Shown here piece after piece: positions 33,845 to 44,800 of a stretch of DNA of 64,000 nucleotides. The position numbers and the translations under genes are program-made. This stretch comes from Hippasteria phrygiana (taxonomy: Eukaryota > Echinodermata > Asteroidea > Valvatida > Goniasteridae): the NCBI GenBank assembly GCA_037893225.1, contig JAZGUH010000375.1:1674001-1738000 (forward strand), given 5' to 3'. Position 1 is the first letter of the stretch, and every line of letters begins with the position of its first letter. The notes beneath the pieces are model-generated. The model did not search any database and was not told the origin of the DNA. It was given only the letters and a program-made list of their open reading frames with translations.

Positions 33845-34608
33845 GTACTAGTCTTGGTTCCAAGACGTTCTTAGCGGTGCGACGTATAGCGCGCACGGCC
33901 GGCCGAAAGCGCCCTCTCGCTACACACACACACGCCACGGCCAAATCGCTAAGACCGTCTTGGGAATTTCGCAAGTTCTGCTCGCGAAATCGCGTCATCA
34001 GATCAGTGTCATTCATCAATTTGTACGTGGCCATGATTTGTTTGTTTATTTACCAACGGGATTTGGCAAGAGTGTAATTTTCAAGCTGCTCCATTGGTCT
34101 TAGATTTCTTGATACTTCCTCCATGCTTGAACGAAGCATGGAGGTGTTTCCTACCTCCATGAACGAACCGAATGCAAACAGGAGAAAGCGCTGATTATTG
34201 TCGTTGTGCCATTGAAAGCTCTGGCCGTTGATCAGTTACATCGTGCTGAACATCTGGGACTGAAATTGGCAGAGATAACGTCTGATATTCCAGATCACAT
34301 TTTTGGAACAATCCGAAGATTTCTCAATCCTGTTTGCCAGTCCAGAATCACTCTTCTCAGAACGTTAACTGACTAGTAAGTTATTACTTAAACATGAGTT
34401 TCCTCCAGTGCGCAAGCGCGATTATTCGTTTAACCCGCCTGTTAAATTATGCATAAGCAGGTCGCGCGCGCTCCCTTGCGAAATGCCCAAGACGTTCTTT
34501 AGCGATTTGGCCTTGGCGTGTGTTTGTGTGTAGCTAGAGGGCGCTGCCGTGCGCGCTGTACGTCGCACCGCGCTAAGGACGTCTTGGAACCAAGACTACC
34601 AATATCCC
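33845..34608. mobile_element. Foldback element with ~135-bp arms
   Basis: Left arm 33845-33985 and right arm 34470-34608 are inverted copies ('gtcttggttccaagacg' near 33850; 'gtcttggaaccaagac' near 34583; both include 'gagggcgc' and 'aagacg' words). The right arm abuts the DIRS fragment. The centre contains the perfect hairpin 'cctccatgcttg' / 'caagcatggagg'-type at 34118-34144. Confidence 0.7.
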
Positions 34609-35012
34609 TGATCACACTGGTTCTCACGAAGATAGAACGGGAACCTTGCAGAATACTCCTCATCGCCCCGTTCTGGCCTCGACAGCCATGGTTCCCGAGT
34701 CTAATCGATCTGCTAGTCCACGAACCACTTGTCCTCCCACGTCGTCCGGACATTCTTTTTCAGCCAGACTCGAACATCACTCACCCAGCTCCCGAGAATC
34801 TTCACCTGACATGCTGGGTATTGTCGAGCGATCGTTCCGACCAGCGGGCCTTTCGGCGGATGCTGCCACGTTTGCAGCACGCAGCCGCAGACCATCCACT
34901 CGGAAAGTCTACAACAGCCGACTTCGACATTACTATAAATGGTGCAGACGAAACGCTGTTGATCCGGTCGACGCTACTTCACCTGCTATGGCGCTCGAGA
35001 AAAGAGGAAGCT
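34590..35012 (+). pseudogene. DIRS/Ngaro-type retroelement fragment (RNase H tail and tyrosine recombinase start)
   Basis: Two overlapping frames are recognisable. The first (about 34590-34833) has LLIAPFWPRQPWFPSLIDL and HLTCWVLS, the pattern seen at the end of the RT/RNase H polyprotein of DIRS-like elements. The second, in another frame (about 34790-35010), has FAARSRRPSTRKVYNSRLRH followed by YYKWC, the N-terminal core-binding part of the DIRS tyrosine recombinase. Overlap of these two frames is normal for DIRS elements. The recombinase catalytic domain and the rest of the element are missing, so this is a truncated remnant. Confidence 0.7.
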
Positions 35013-35589
35013 AAGATGGCGGGTGAGCCGCAGGGTACGGTGGGTATGCTCTTGTGTGAACTCTTAGATGATGTATTGCGCCCTCTAGGGAAATATGCAT
35101 TAGTAGTGGCTCTACGGGTAAGTATTCATTAGTAGACCCCTCCCACACGACTGTGGGGGGAGGAGTTTACCCTACAAGACGAAATAAATCACCTAAACTC
35201 GAACATGTGCTGGATTTGCAAAAAACAAATTCACCCAAATTACTCGTGTAATTGTCAGTGTAACGTACCAGAAGAACCCGATATGCAAAAGGAAACAGAC
35301 AGAGTCTGTCTTAGCTGTCTTAGCTAGTCTTAGGCAATATTTTTTATACTGTACAGTAATTTTCTTGTCCACTTTTTAAAACTTTTGTTCTCTTGATCGT
35401 TTTATACCCAGTATTGCATGGAAATGTATCTCTTTCGTATAGTATTTCTTTTGCTTAGTTGCATTTTAGTGTAAACGGCTTGCCTGGATTAAAATAATAG
35501 ATGTCATTAATATTATGTTCTCAGGTATTTTTTCTATCTATCTATCTATATGACAGTTTTTATAAACTTTTGTCTGGACCAGGACATTA

Positions 35590-36270
35590 ATGGAATTATT
35601 GTCCGAAGATATAAATAGAGAAGATTACTCGAACGAAAACAACAAGGGATACGTCGAGAAAAGATGTAAGATTAACAAATTTCGAAAAGTCAGAGATCAC
35701 TGCCATATCACTGGTAAATATCTCGGTGCCACGCACGCTTACTGTAATCTTAAATTTCGAGTACAACCTGGTATAACGTCAATACCAGTCATCTTTCACA
35801 ATTTAGAGAATTACGACGCACACTTGATCATGCAGGGCATTTCCAAATACAATAAAGACAATTAAATACATCCCCCAAAATTCTCAAAAATACATTTCAT
35901 TCTCGGTAATAGCAAATTTAGATTTATCGACTCGTTCAATTTCATGGCCAGATCCCTAGACGAACAGTCCTAGTAAAATCTTGTCCAAAAGAATCTTTTA
36001 CTTTACTCTTAAAACATTTTGGAGAAGAGAACGTAGACTTGCTATTAGAAAAGGGTGTTTATCCGTACGAGTATATGGATTCGTTTGAGAAATTTGACGT
36101 GCCTCGTCTACCACCTGTCTACCACCAGTCTTTTTACAGCAGTCTAAAGGACGAAGACATATCAAGCGAAGACTATGAAAGAGCGCAACGAGTGTGGGAA
36201 CAATTTTGTATTAAAAACTTGGGTGAATATCACGACTTGTACGTGACACTTTGTTACTTGCTGGCGTGTT
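35590..36270 (+). pseudogene. Maverick/Polinton-type protein-primed DNA polymerase B fragment
   Basis: The first open piece (35590-35865) has the Cys/His motif RDHCHITGKYLGATHAYCN and then IPVIFHNLENYDAHLIMQGI, the exonuclease-II-type motif of protein-primed family B polymerases. The next 170 bp continue the family pattern (FIDSFNFMARSL) in other frames with stops. The second open piece (36039-36240) has KGVYPYEYMDSFEKFD, DEDYERAQRVW and NLGEYHDLYV, typical of the same region. A further frameshift near 36240 separates this from the following aspartate-containing helix. No palm-domain catalytic motifs remain. Several breaks make it a dead remnant. It is outside the 40765-46629 element and has no visible terminal repeats. 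Confidence 0.85.
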
Positions 36271-36344
36271 TGGGATATTCCCTTAGACAAAACGGAACAA
36301 TTTATAGACGTCAGGGAATTATCAGGTCGGCGAACTAGACGATT

Positions 36345-36480
36345 GTCGGCCGACTATCGTTGGAAAACGATATGAATTTTAACTTTTCTCGAAAGCGACA
36401 GCACACCAGGTGCCATGATTTCACAGGATGCTTGAAACTGCTATTTACTCACAGTCTAGTACAGTATTTCGTAATAATTC
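36345..36480. repeat. Dispersed repeat family R1, partial copy c
   Basis: It carries 'cgacagcacaccaggtgcca' and 'gtatttcgtaataattca' as in 31893-32070. It directly abuts the polymerase fragment, so it may mark the junction where the rest of that insertion was lost. Confidence 0.65.
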
Positions 36481-37400
36481 AATGTTTTTTTTTTTATGTT
36501 TGCAACGATATGCAGTATGGATGCCGTGTGCATATTTCACTTGTGATTGTAGCACCTATCTCGACTAGAATATCTTTGGCGTAGGCCTACTACAATTTGA
36601 AATCAAAAGCGTATCATTAGATTTTTCATCCTATTAAATCCTATTAGAAGTGGAAAACGGTACCCAATCATCCAACTAATCAGCACTATGCATGCAGAAA
36701 TAGAAACAAAAATTGGAAAAATCTATTTAAGTATTTAAGTAAATATCATGGCATAATTACTCGACCAGCTTAGTAGTTCACAATTGGAAGTAATTACGCC
36801 AAAGGCAGCTGCACGCGCTATTATATGTTAAAGAGAAAAGAAAACCAATTTGCATTTTTCTACTTTAGTGGCTTTTCTGAGAGCTTAGGCCTCCCCAAAC
36901 CTAACAAAGTAGGTTTGAAGAGTTTATGCATGGATTTGGCAATTTTAGAGAAGTTTTACTTTGGAGTCTCTTTCGCTCAGAATCAGAAAAGCTCGGGGTC
37001 AACCGCGTGTTTACTATCCAATCGTGTGACGTAGCTGCGTGGGGATAGATGACGTCACTATGCGAGTGCCCATTGTGTTTGCGTGCGTGCATGTGTACTA
37101 TGTGTTGGTTTTGTCCTACTTTTATTGTTCCTGGTGGTGCATTATTGCATGAACGTTGCACTGATGAGTTTTTCATAATTTTTTTAATGAGGTCTTTGTG
37201 GAGCAGGAAGCTTACTTGTGTCTTATTCATCCATATTTTGGCACTGAAATTTGGGTTTGGAATTTGTGTGGATGTGTGGATTAGTGTGTGCGCGCCGCGA
37301 ACATAGTCTGGTAACTGCATTGTATCTATCTCAATGAAATGAAAACATCACAGTGACGTCGCAGTACGTACAGACGTACACGTACTTTTATCGGGCGGAC
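36480..37400. other. Intergenic DNA without a recognised gene
   Basis: No transposon ends seen. A minus-strand frame at 37320-36901 is open for 139 codons but is of mixed composition and unrecognised. Confidence 0.35.
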
Positions 37401-37415
37401 TGGGCTGACACTTAC

Positions 37416-37756
37416 ATGGACTGGGCCGGCGGTAGAACGGATTGAGCCTGCAGCCGCTGAGACTACGGTCCAGCGGAAAGCTGGGCATGGTGCCTTCAGC
37501 GTTGGTACTGCCCAAGGTTTCAGCCGGAAGGGTACATTTATCCCGAGTCTGGACTTCAGTGCTACAATTTCATCTTCACAGTCTTTCGTAAAATGTTCCT
37601 TACATTCGTCAGCCTAAAGTCAGATCGCGTTGTTTCCACAAACCGGAGCCACTGCCGTCGTTTTTTTCCATCAACTTTGGGGAATCTTAGAAAAGATAGG
37701 TTCGGATTTTTGTCCGTATTTCTTGTGCAGCCACCTACCACACACGTTCTCGGCAT
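37416..37756 (-). pseudogene. THAP zinc-finger domain exon with one frameshift
   Basis: Starting at ATG 37756, the frame opens with MPRTCVVGGC (first Cys pair of the C2CH finger), then SFLRFPK and RRQWLRFV, all standard THAP landmarks. Near 37606-37617 the frame must change. In the next frame come CKEHFTKDC (third Cys and His of the finger) and LKPWAVPTL (the AVPT box that closes the THAP fold). A GTAAGT donor follows at 37410-37415. The domain is thus complete except for one small indel, so this is either a recently broken THAP gene or transposase, or a sequencing error. THAP domains bind DNA and occur both in host regulators and in P-element-type transposases. No other exon was identified. 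Confidence 0.75.
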
Positions 37757-37759
37757 AAT

Positions 37760-38318
37760 ACTTATTAACTTTAATACATTCGAGCTCCGAATAACTAAAA
37801 AAGTAAGCTAGGAAGGCCGTGAATTCGGCAAAAAATGCCAAGAAAGTACGACCAGCTGACGACGAAAATGTCATAGCACACACGTTGATGATAGTACCAA
37901 CACGCTGCAGACGTGGAGGCTGCACGGCCGGGTAAGCGCACACACGTCATAAGGTCATATGCATACATTTGCATCCCTAATGACCTTTGCAGGAATTGAG
38001 ACCAAACGCTCACTCCATGGGGCAATTTTAGTAATTTGTTTTTCAAAGCAATAAATTGTAATCGTTCTTTACCAATTTGTATTCGGTTAGAAGAATATAC
38101 AAGCTATCAGAAAAGCCAATAAAGTGGAAAAATGCAACTTGTTTTTCTTTCCTCTTTAAACACCAACCAACCAACCACGAAACCGTAGTATCATACCGGT
38201 ATAGTGGGCTATTATTTCATAGGGTTGCCTATCGATGTGCAGTAATGTTGTGTTGACTGTATAGTCAACACAACTGACGAGGACCCAGATATTTTAGTTA
38301 AAACCCCTTGCGGATGAC
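37760..38318. other. DNA between the THAP exon and the transporter
   Basis: No recognised gene or repeat. If the transporter promoter is close to its first exon it should lie within this stretch or the repeat at 38319-38520. No convincing core-promoter element was seen. Confidence 0.3.
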
Positions 38319-38520
38319 GCCAATATGTTGTCAAACAAAAAGGCCGGATGACGCCATTTGCCGCCGTTAGTGCAGTTTCAATCCATTGTTGGATTATTGT
38401 TTATGTTACGCTTGACTGCACAAACACATTGTAGCGGTTCGCTTGGCTGCCAGAACCGCCGCGACACCCCGACGTCTCCCGTAAAATACCGTGCTCAAGG
38501 GGTTCAGACAAATTTCAGTG
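38319..38520 (+). repeat. Dispersed repeat R2, copy a
   Basis: It matches 56380-56565 in inverted orientation, sharing 'gcttgactgcacaa', 'cattgttgga' and 'gcggatgacgcc'. It lies just upstream of the first transporter exon. Confidence 0.7.
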
Positions 38521-38629
38521 GCAATTTGTTTATTGGGACACCGTGACATATACACCCGCGTATATCAAGGTGATATAAAGGACTGTACACTGTATGTATT
38601 ACTAGGTCGCCTGTAGATTCGGCCCAGAC

Positions 38630-38828
38630 ATGGAAACATCACGAGGAGGGGAATGGAGCCGTACCGGATTGATAACCGTCATCACAATGTGGACTAGGTT
38701 TTTCATCTGGATTGGTTTCATGAAAGGACTCGGTTTGATGATTCCTATATTGCAGGACGAGTTTAGGACGGCAACTTGGGTTGTTGGCTGGATTGCGGAG
38801 ATGATAAACGTTTCCTCCGGTTTCGTAG
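38630..38828 (+). CDS. Transporter exon 1
   Basis: 199 bp, ATG to donor GTAG/GTAAGC, ending in phase 1. It encodes the N-tail, TM1, and the start of TM2 with TATWVVGWIAEMINVSSGFV, where MCTs typically have a Trp-rich helix with a following Gly-Pro or Gly. Confidence 0.82.
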
Positions 38829-41800
38829 GTAAGCACACACTAGGAGTAAACTTCATGGAGCCGTTAGAGGTAGTATACAACATTTGCAAACATAAAAAAA
38901 CCTTACTTGACTGTAAGTAAATAATAGTCTCAATTAAGCATCCTGTGAAATGGCACCTGGTGTATTGTCATTTTCAAGAAAAGTGAAAAAAAAGTTTCCC
39001 AACATCTATGCACACAAAACTTTAAACAGGTCAGTTATACAGTATTTGCTATAAAATACTAACCCTTGAATCCATTCATTTCTGAAAACTACAGCAAAAG
39101 CAAATGTTATATGCTAACTTTAAGCACAAACATTTGTTTACCATGGATTGACCACATTTTTATGTGATGTATATTGTTTGATACCCAAGTGTTTTTTTAG
39201 CATGAAAATCACATGGAGTTTTGGCTGGTGACCTGTTTTTAAATAAGCAAGACTTTTTATGGTTAGCACTTTTTGTCTGTTGAGCAGCTTCATAAAATTA
39301 GCCCCGGTGTCATATGAATATCCGACTCCCATGATTTTCCGACTCTTGGCCACGATGCATTGCAACAAAATTGTGCTTTTATAATGTAGTAATTAAACCA
39401 CGATGGGTGGTAACTGGGGGTATTGAAGGCCTGAGCCGTCAACGGGTTCCGGGAGTTATCCCAGGGGAAAGGAGGACGAAAAGACCATGGAGACAACACA
39501 CGGTTGTGGATGCCACTGTTTGTATTATTGTTCCTCTCCAGTAAATATACCCCTGCAAAATTACACATTGACATGTCATATGTAACCAGAATACACAGCA
39601 ATTAAACTGAAAAGTCCTGTAGTTTGTTGAATAATAATAATTAAATTGTACAAAAATGTACACACACTTAATGACCAAAGCGTCGTGTGCCCGGCAGAAG
39701 GGCATAAAGACGAAACATGGGTCAAAAGGTCTAATTCAGGTTTTGGGGGTAATCGAAAGAGTATTGGAGTATCTTCATTTTGATATACATTTTGTATCAA
39801 GAGGCTACGTCATTCTGACGTAATTAACAAAATGAAAAGGACATAAGGGGATTTTGCATTTTTTGTTCCCGGCAAAAGGGCATTAGCGTGTAATACCAAT
39901 GTAACAATACATGATAAAAGTGCGTTCACCTCTGCACTTCAGTGGGGCATAAGCGCGCTTAGAGCAAATTTTGTTCCCGGCAAAAGGGCATTAGCATTTC
40001 ACATGCCGCTTAAGCGCACGTTTATGCCAGAATGACTTCCCGGCAAAAGGGCATTAGCATAAAGATGTAAATAACTTTAAAATTAAGCAATATTTTTATT
40101 TAAAAATGCACAGCATTATTGGAAATATCAATAATTTTTATCTGACAAAAAAATCAACCGTTTGCGAGTTTTAATTTAGAAATGCCAACACATAAACCTT
40201 AAAGTTGATTTTCCCGGAATGTGTAATTACGCTTCAATGCGTTCTATATGCCCTTCTGCCGGGCACACCACGAAAGATGAGAAAACAGAAATGTACGGTG
40301 TGCCAATCATGTACATGTACATTGTAATTCTATATGTGATGATCTAACTCACCCAACACTTGATCTGTCTAAGTTGCTCTAATGCATGCACCCATATGGC
40401 AATACAGCTAATCTCGGATTAGGCTAACCTCAGGGCATGAAAAAGACGATTCTTAATACGATTCTAAATAAAATATAGTCAGAATCGGTTGATAAAATAT
40501 CCACCAGGCCGGCACAACATAGAGTTGTCTTCGAGAACGGGCCCACCATAACACTGTACATTGATGACAGCGGCCATGGCCGCGCAACACAATGCATAAT
40601 AGTGTGACTACACGTAATGCAGCAATACGTGGACAATGCACAATACACAATACACATACATGACGCTCCATATGATTATCGATCGACAGAAACAACCCAA
40701 AACTATGCAACATAAACACTATTTCTCCGGCCCCTCTCATAAGTTAAATGATCATCAAAGCCCAAGTAGTAGGGGAGGGCCGATCCTAGACATATCTAAA
40801 ACCCCCCTACCCCTATACGACAAAAATTTCAAAAACCTATAAAAATCGAAAACTGAGAAAAAGCTTTCTCTCTCTCCTCTCTCGCTCAGCCCAAAAAAAA
40901 TGATAATATTTTTAATCGAGTCGTATAGTTATCCAGCAAAATTCGCAAAAGGATACTGACAAAAAATAATCCCCAAATTTCCCCATAAAACCCCGAACCA
41001 TATAATCAAATTTCCAGAGTCAATTCCCCGAATAATATAACCTAACTTCTCAAGCCACATAATTCTCAGAAATCTCAAATCCCGAGTCAATTTTCAAGTC
41101 ACATAATCTCAAGTCATTTAATCAAATTCAGAAATTCCAAAAGTCCCAAAATCCCGAGCTGTACAACCTCTCGAAGCCAAAAAATGTCGCAGAGGTTGGT
41201 CGACTTTACCCTATATACTATCGTCGTATATCTATACTAGTTGTGTAAATTACAACAGATTTTTAAAAAATTGCACCATAAAACACAGTGTGGGAAGGAC
41301 GTGTATGCAGGTATAGCTAGCTGATGAAGGTCACCTATCCTTTGTCCTATTTACTCATCACAGTTTTGTAAAGGTGTTAGAATAATACGAAGCCACTATA
41401 CATACAAATCAATGAACCTTGATGCTTTTGAGTTTACAGAATATACAGTACGAGTTATGCTATTTACTATGGCGATTGCAACAAGAATTCCACTGTATCT
41501 GCGAATCAGAATTATATGACAGGCCTATGCTGAACATAGCTCAGACTGCTTTTGTTGTGTTGTTCTATTGTAAAGATAAAAGTAGTTTCGATCAATGTCT
41601 CGATGAAAATGACGCGGTACCTTTGGAAGAAAGATCTAGAATATAAAGATTCTAAGAGACGTGCCTTATAGTAAATTGTTGATAAAAATTGATCCTCCAG
41701 TTTGCTGGAAGCTAGTTAACAAGCTGTAAATTTGCTGGAGTTTGCTATAAATTTGCTGTAATTTGCTATAAATGTGCTGTAAGTTACTACGCAACTAGCG

Positions 41801-44800
41801 TATAACTAGCTGTAATTTGCTGTAAGTTACTACGCAACTAGCGTATAGCTAGCTGTTTTTTGCTGTATAGCTAGCTGATAGATGTAAAATTATCTAGGTA
41901 TTATATAATATGATAGAATATATAGACGTCTTGCTAAAACTCGTAATAGCCGTCAACTTGTGTTTAATTTCTTACGAGTATATGACATGTAAAATTAAGA
42001 TAAAAAATACATGCTATTTATAAATGAACAACTCGATAGAATCTCTAAGCACATTGTCTCAACAACCGATGCAAGTAGAAACCCCTAGTGGAGTTCCAGA
42101 ACACAAAAATAGACTTTTAGGAGTAGTTGCTTCCGGTGATTCGAAGAAATATCTCGGTAAAGAATACTCCGTTAATGAAGTCGAAAATTTAGACTCTGTA
42201 AAACAAGAGAAACTATACAAAAACTACGAAGCTAAACTAGGTAAAGAAATGATTGTAAGTTTGGGTAGTTGCATGCTTAGTCTTTACGCAAAAGCTTTAG
42301 AGGTGACTTTACCACTGGCTTCACCGTTTGGTTATAAACTTTGTTTAGACTCTGAAAAATCTTTTACCAACGACTTGGAAAATGATCCAGTTATTTCTAG
42401 CAGTATGGCTAGTTTACTTTGCGAAGTGTACTACAACTACGGACTTTATCTATCTCCTTTGGTAGCTATGTTGATTACGACTAAACATTTGAAAATAGAC
42501 ACGAATTATAATAATAGTAGTTTTATTATATAAGATGGATCTAGAAACAAAAGCGGACCAAGTAGTAGAGTAGACACAGCCAACGCAGGAGACGAAGGAG
42601 ATGACGCAGAGGGTAACAAAACCTCCGGCTAAAAAAGGAGTAAAAAAACCTAAAAGAGTAGAGCAGGGTAAAAAACTAGCCGAAAGAAACAAAAAGATGA
42701 AGGAACAAATAATAATGATGCAAAGTCTGTAGACGATAAAACACCCAACCAAACACAAACCGTCACGATAGACTGTATTCCTAGCTGGGGGTATGTGGTA
42801 GTCGGCTTGGCTGTTTTAGGACTCGGATATCTCGTACTTAGTAAAAAGAATGTTGTAGTTAACGATACTTTAGGTAGTTTACCTATACCCCCACCAACAC
42901 CAGAGCCACCAAAAGAGGAAATAGAAGACATCTTAGAAATGGACTAATAAACGATTAAAAAACATTTTAAACATTTTATTAAAAATAAGATGTTGTCGTT
43001 GTATAAATAAAATGGATACTAAGAACGTTGCAAATACTCTTTATCACGGTGCTGTGTTGAGTTTTTTGACTGTAGGTTATACCATGTTGAGTAAAAAACT
43101 TTTGAAAATGAAATCTGCCGATCTCGGAAAATTAGATGTAGAAGATACCGTCAAAATTACCGCTACGGTAGGTGGTGCCCTAGCTACGCAGTCTTGGTTA
43201 GTGAGTCAAGGTATACTTCCTCAAAATGTAGTAAATACACCCTATTCCTATTAATCAATTTTCTAAAATGGCTTATATACAAGAAACATCGTTTATCGAA
43301 GATCGTGGTGATATACTTACTCAATTTACAAGAAGGTTGGTAGAAGAAAAAGTAGACAATATTTATGAAGATATTTATGATAATACTGGATATAAACCAG
43401 ATGTTGTAGATCCGACCTATTTTAACGTTGACAAACTCAGTGGGCTTTATGTAAAATTTGAAAATAAATTGATTAGATTAACGTATAGAAAAATCCTGAA
43501 AATGTTTTAAATTTAGAAACTATTCGAGGTAAAACTAACGTAAAATTTATCAGACATGATCTTGATTTGAGCGATTACGAACCTCGTAAACTGAGTAGTG
43601 AAGCTCAACGAAAAATAAGTCAGATACAACCCGAAAATATCGAGTTGAGTGAACTTCCAAAAGCAGCCGATGATGTTAGCGATATCTTGGAAGAAGTAGT
43701 AGAGACCCAAACGCAAACTGAAAGATTAAACTACAGAGAGCTTGTTGGTTTAGACAAAGCGCTACAAACGCTAAAAGGTAATTTGGAATTGAATTTAGCT
43801 GAACTTAGTAAGCTAGACGATGAAATTTATCAAACAAAAGTGCAATTAGATGAATTAGGGAGCGGCGAAGACAACGAGATGGAGATACAAGAATTAAGAG
43901 ATAGATTAAAAGAGCTAAATAATGAAAGATCCGCTAGAATGACGGTGGTGCTAGAAAATGAACGAGGACTCAAAAACCAAATCGCTAGAATCAAAGAAAC
44001 GATTAATAAAATATTACGAGACGATACCTCGTTAGCGGAAAAGATTAGAACTCTGTTTCGAGAACAAGGCGTAACTATCATTAGTATACTAGCCGCTTTT
44101 AGTTTAGCTACAAGTACGATCGTGAGTTCGATAGTAGCAGGTGTAAGAGGTGTAGCGACTCCAATGCCAACTCCAGTTCCTCCAGCGCCTAAACCCGGCG
44201 GAGACTTGAAATACTGGGTTAAGAATCATTTTAAAAATTTAGCCAATTTACTAAAAAAGCTCGGGGGTAAGCTGTTGGTCGCCTTGCCGGGTATTTTGGG
44301 GAGTATCGCTAGTTGGTTGTTTAATTTATTAAGTAAGAGTGTCGGTTGGTTGGCCGAACATGTGTGGACTCTATTGATTGGAGTCGCGACTTTGATTTTC
44401 GTATACTTGCAAAAACACGTTTAATTTTTAATAAATAGATTTTAATCGTTTGTTTAAATAAAATGACTAATATATATATCCTAAATTACCAGATGTACCC
44501 GATGTAACGGACAATACACGCGTCTATAGATTAAATAAAATCGAGCAAGTACAAACCGAGATAACGACTGAGAGAGACAAGCGAGAACAGTTGTATAAAC
44601 AATATAACAAAATTATTACTTGATTATCAAACGCGGAGACTGCAGCGGAATGTTTTGGAGCCGCATCAGGCGCTATTGGCATCGCTGGAATTGTCGGTGT
44701 CATTACTGTACCCATCGGTGTAGCGTTAGAAGGTATAGCTATAGGCTGCGTCGGTGTGAGTTTAGTCTTGAAATACTTTAGCAAAAGGTTTAGGGGTAAA

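Noticed and set aside
39868..40060. CRISPR-like direct repeats (three copies of a 20-bp word)
   Set aside because: Unequal spacing, only three copies, eukaryotic context; the words relate to the ends of a transposable element.
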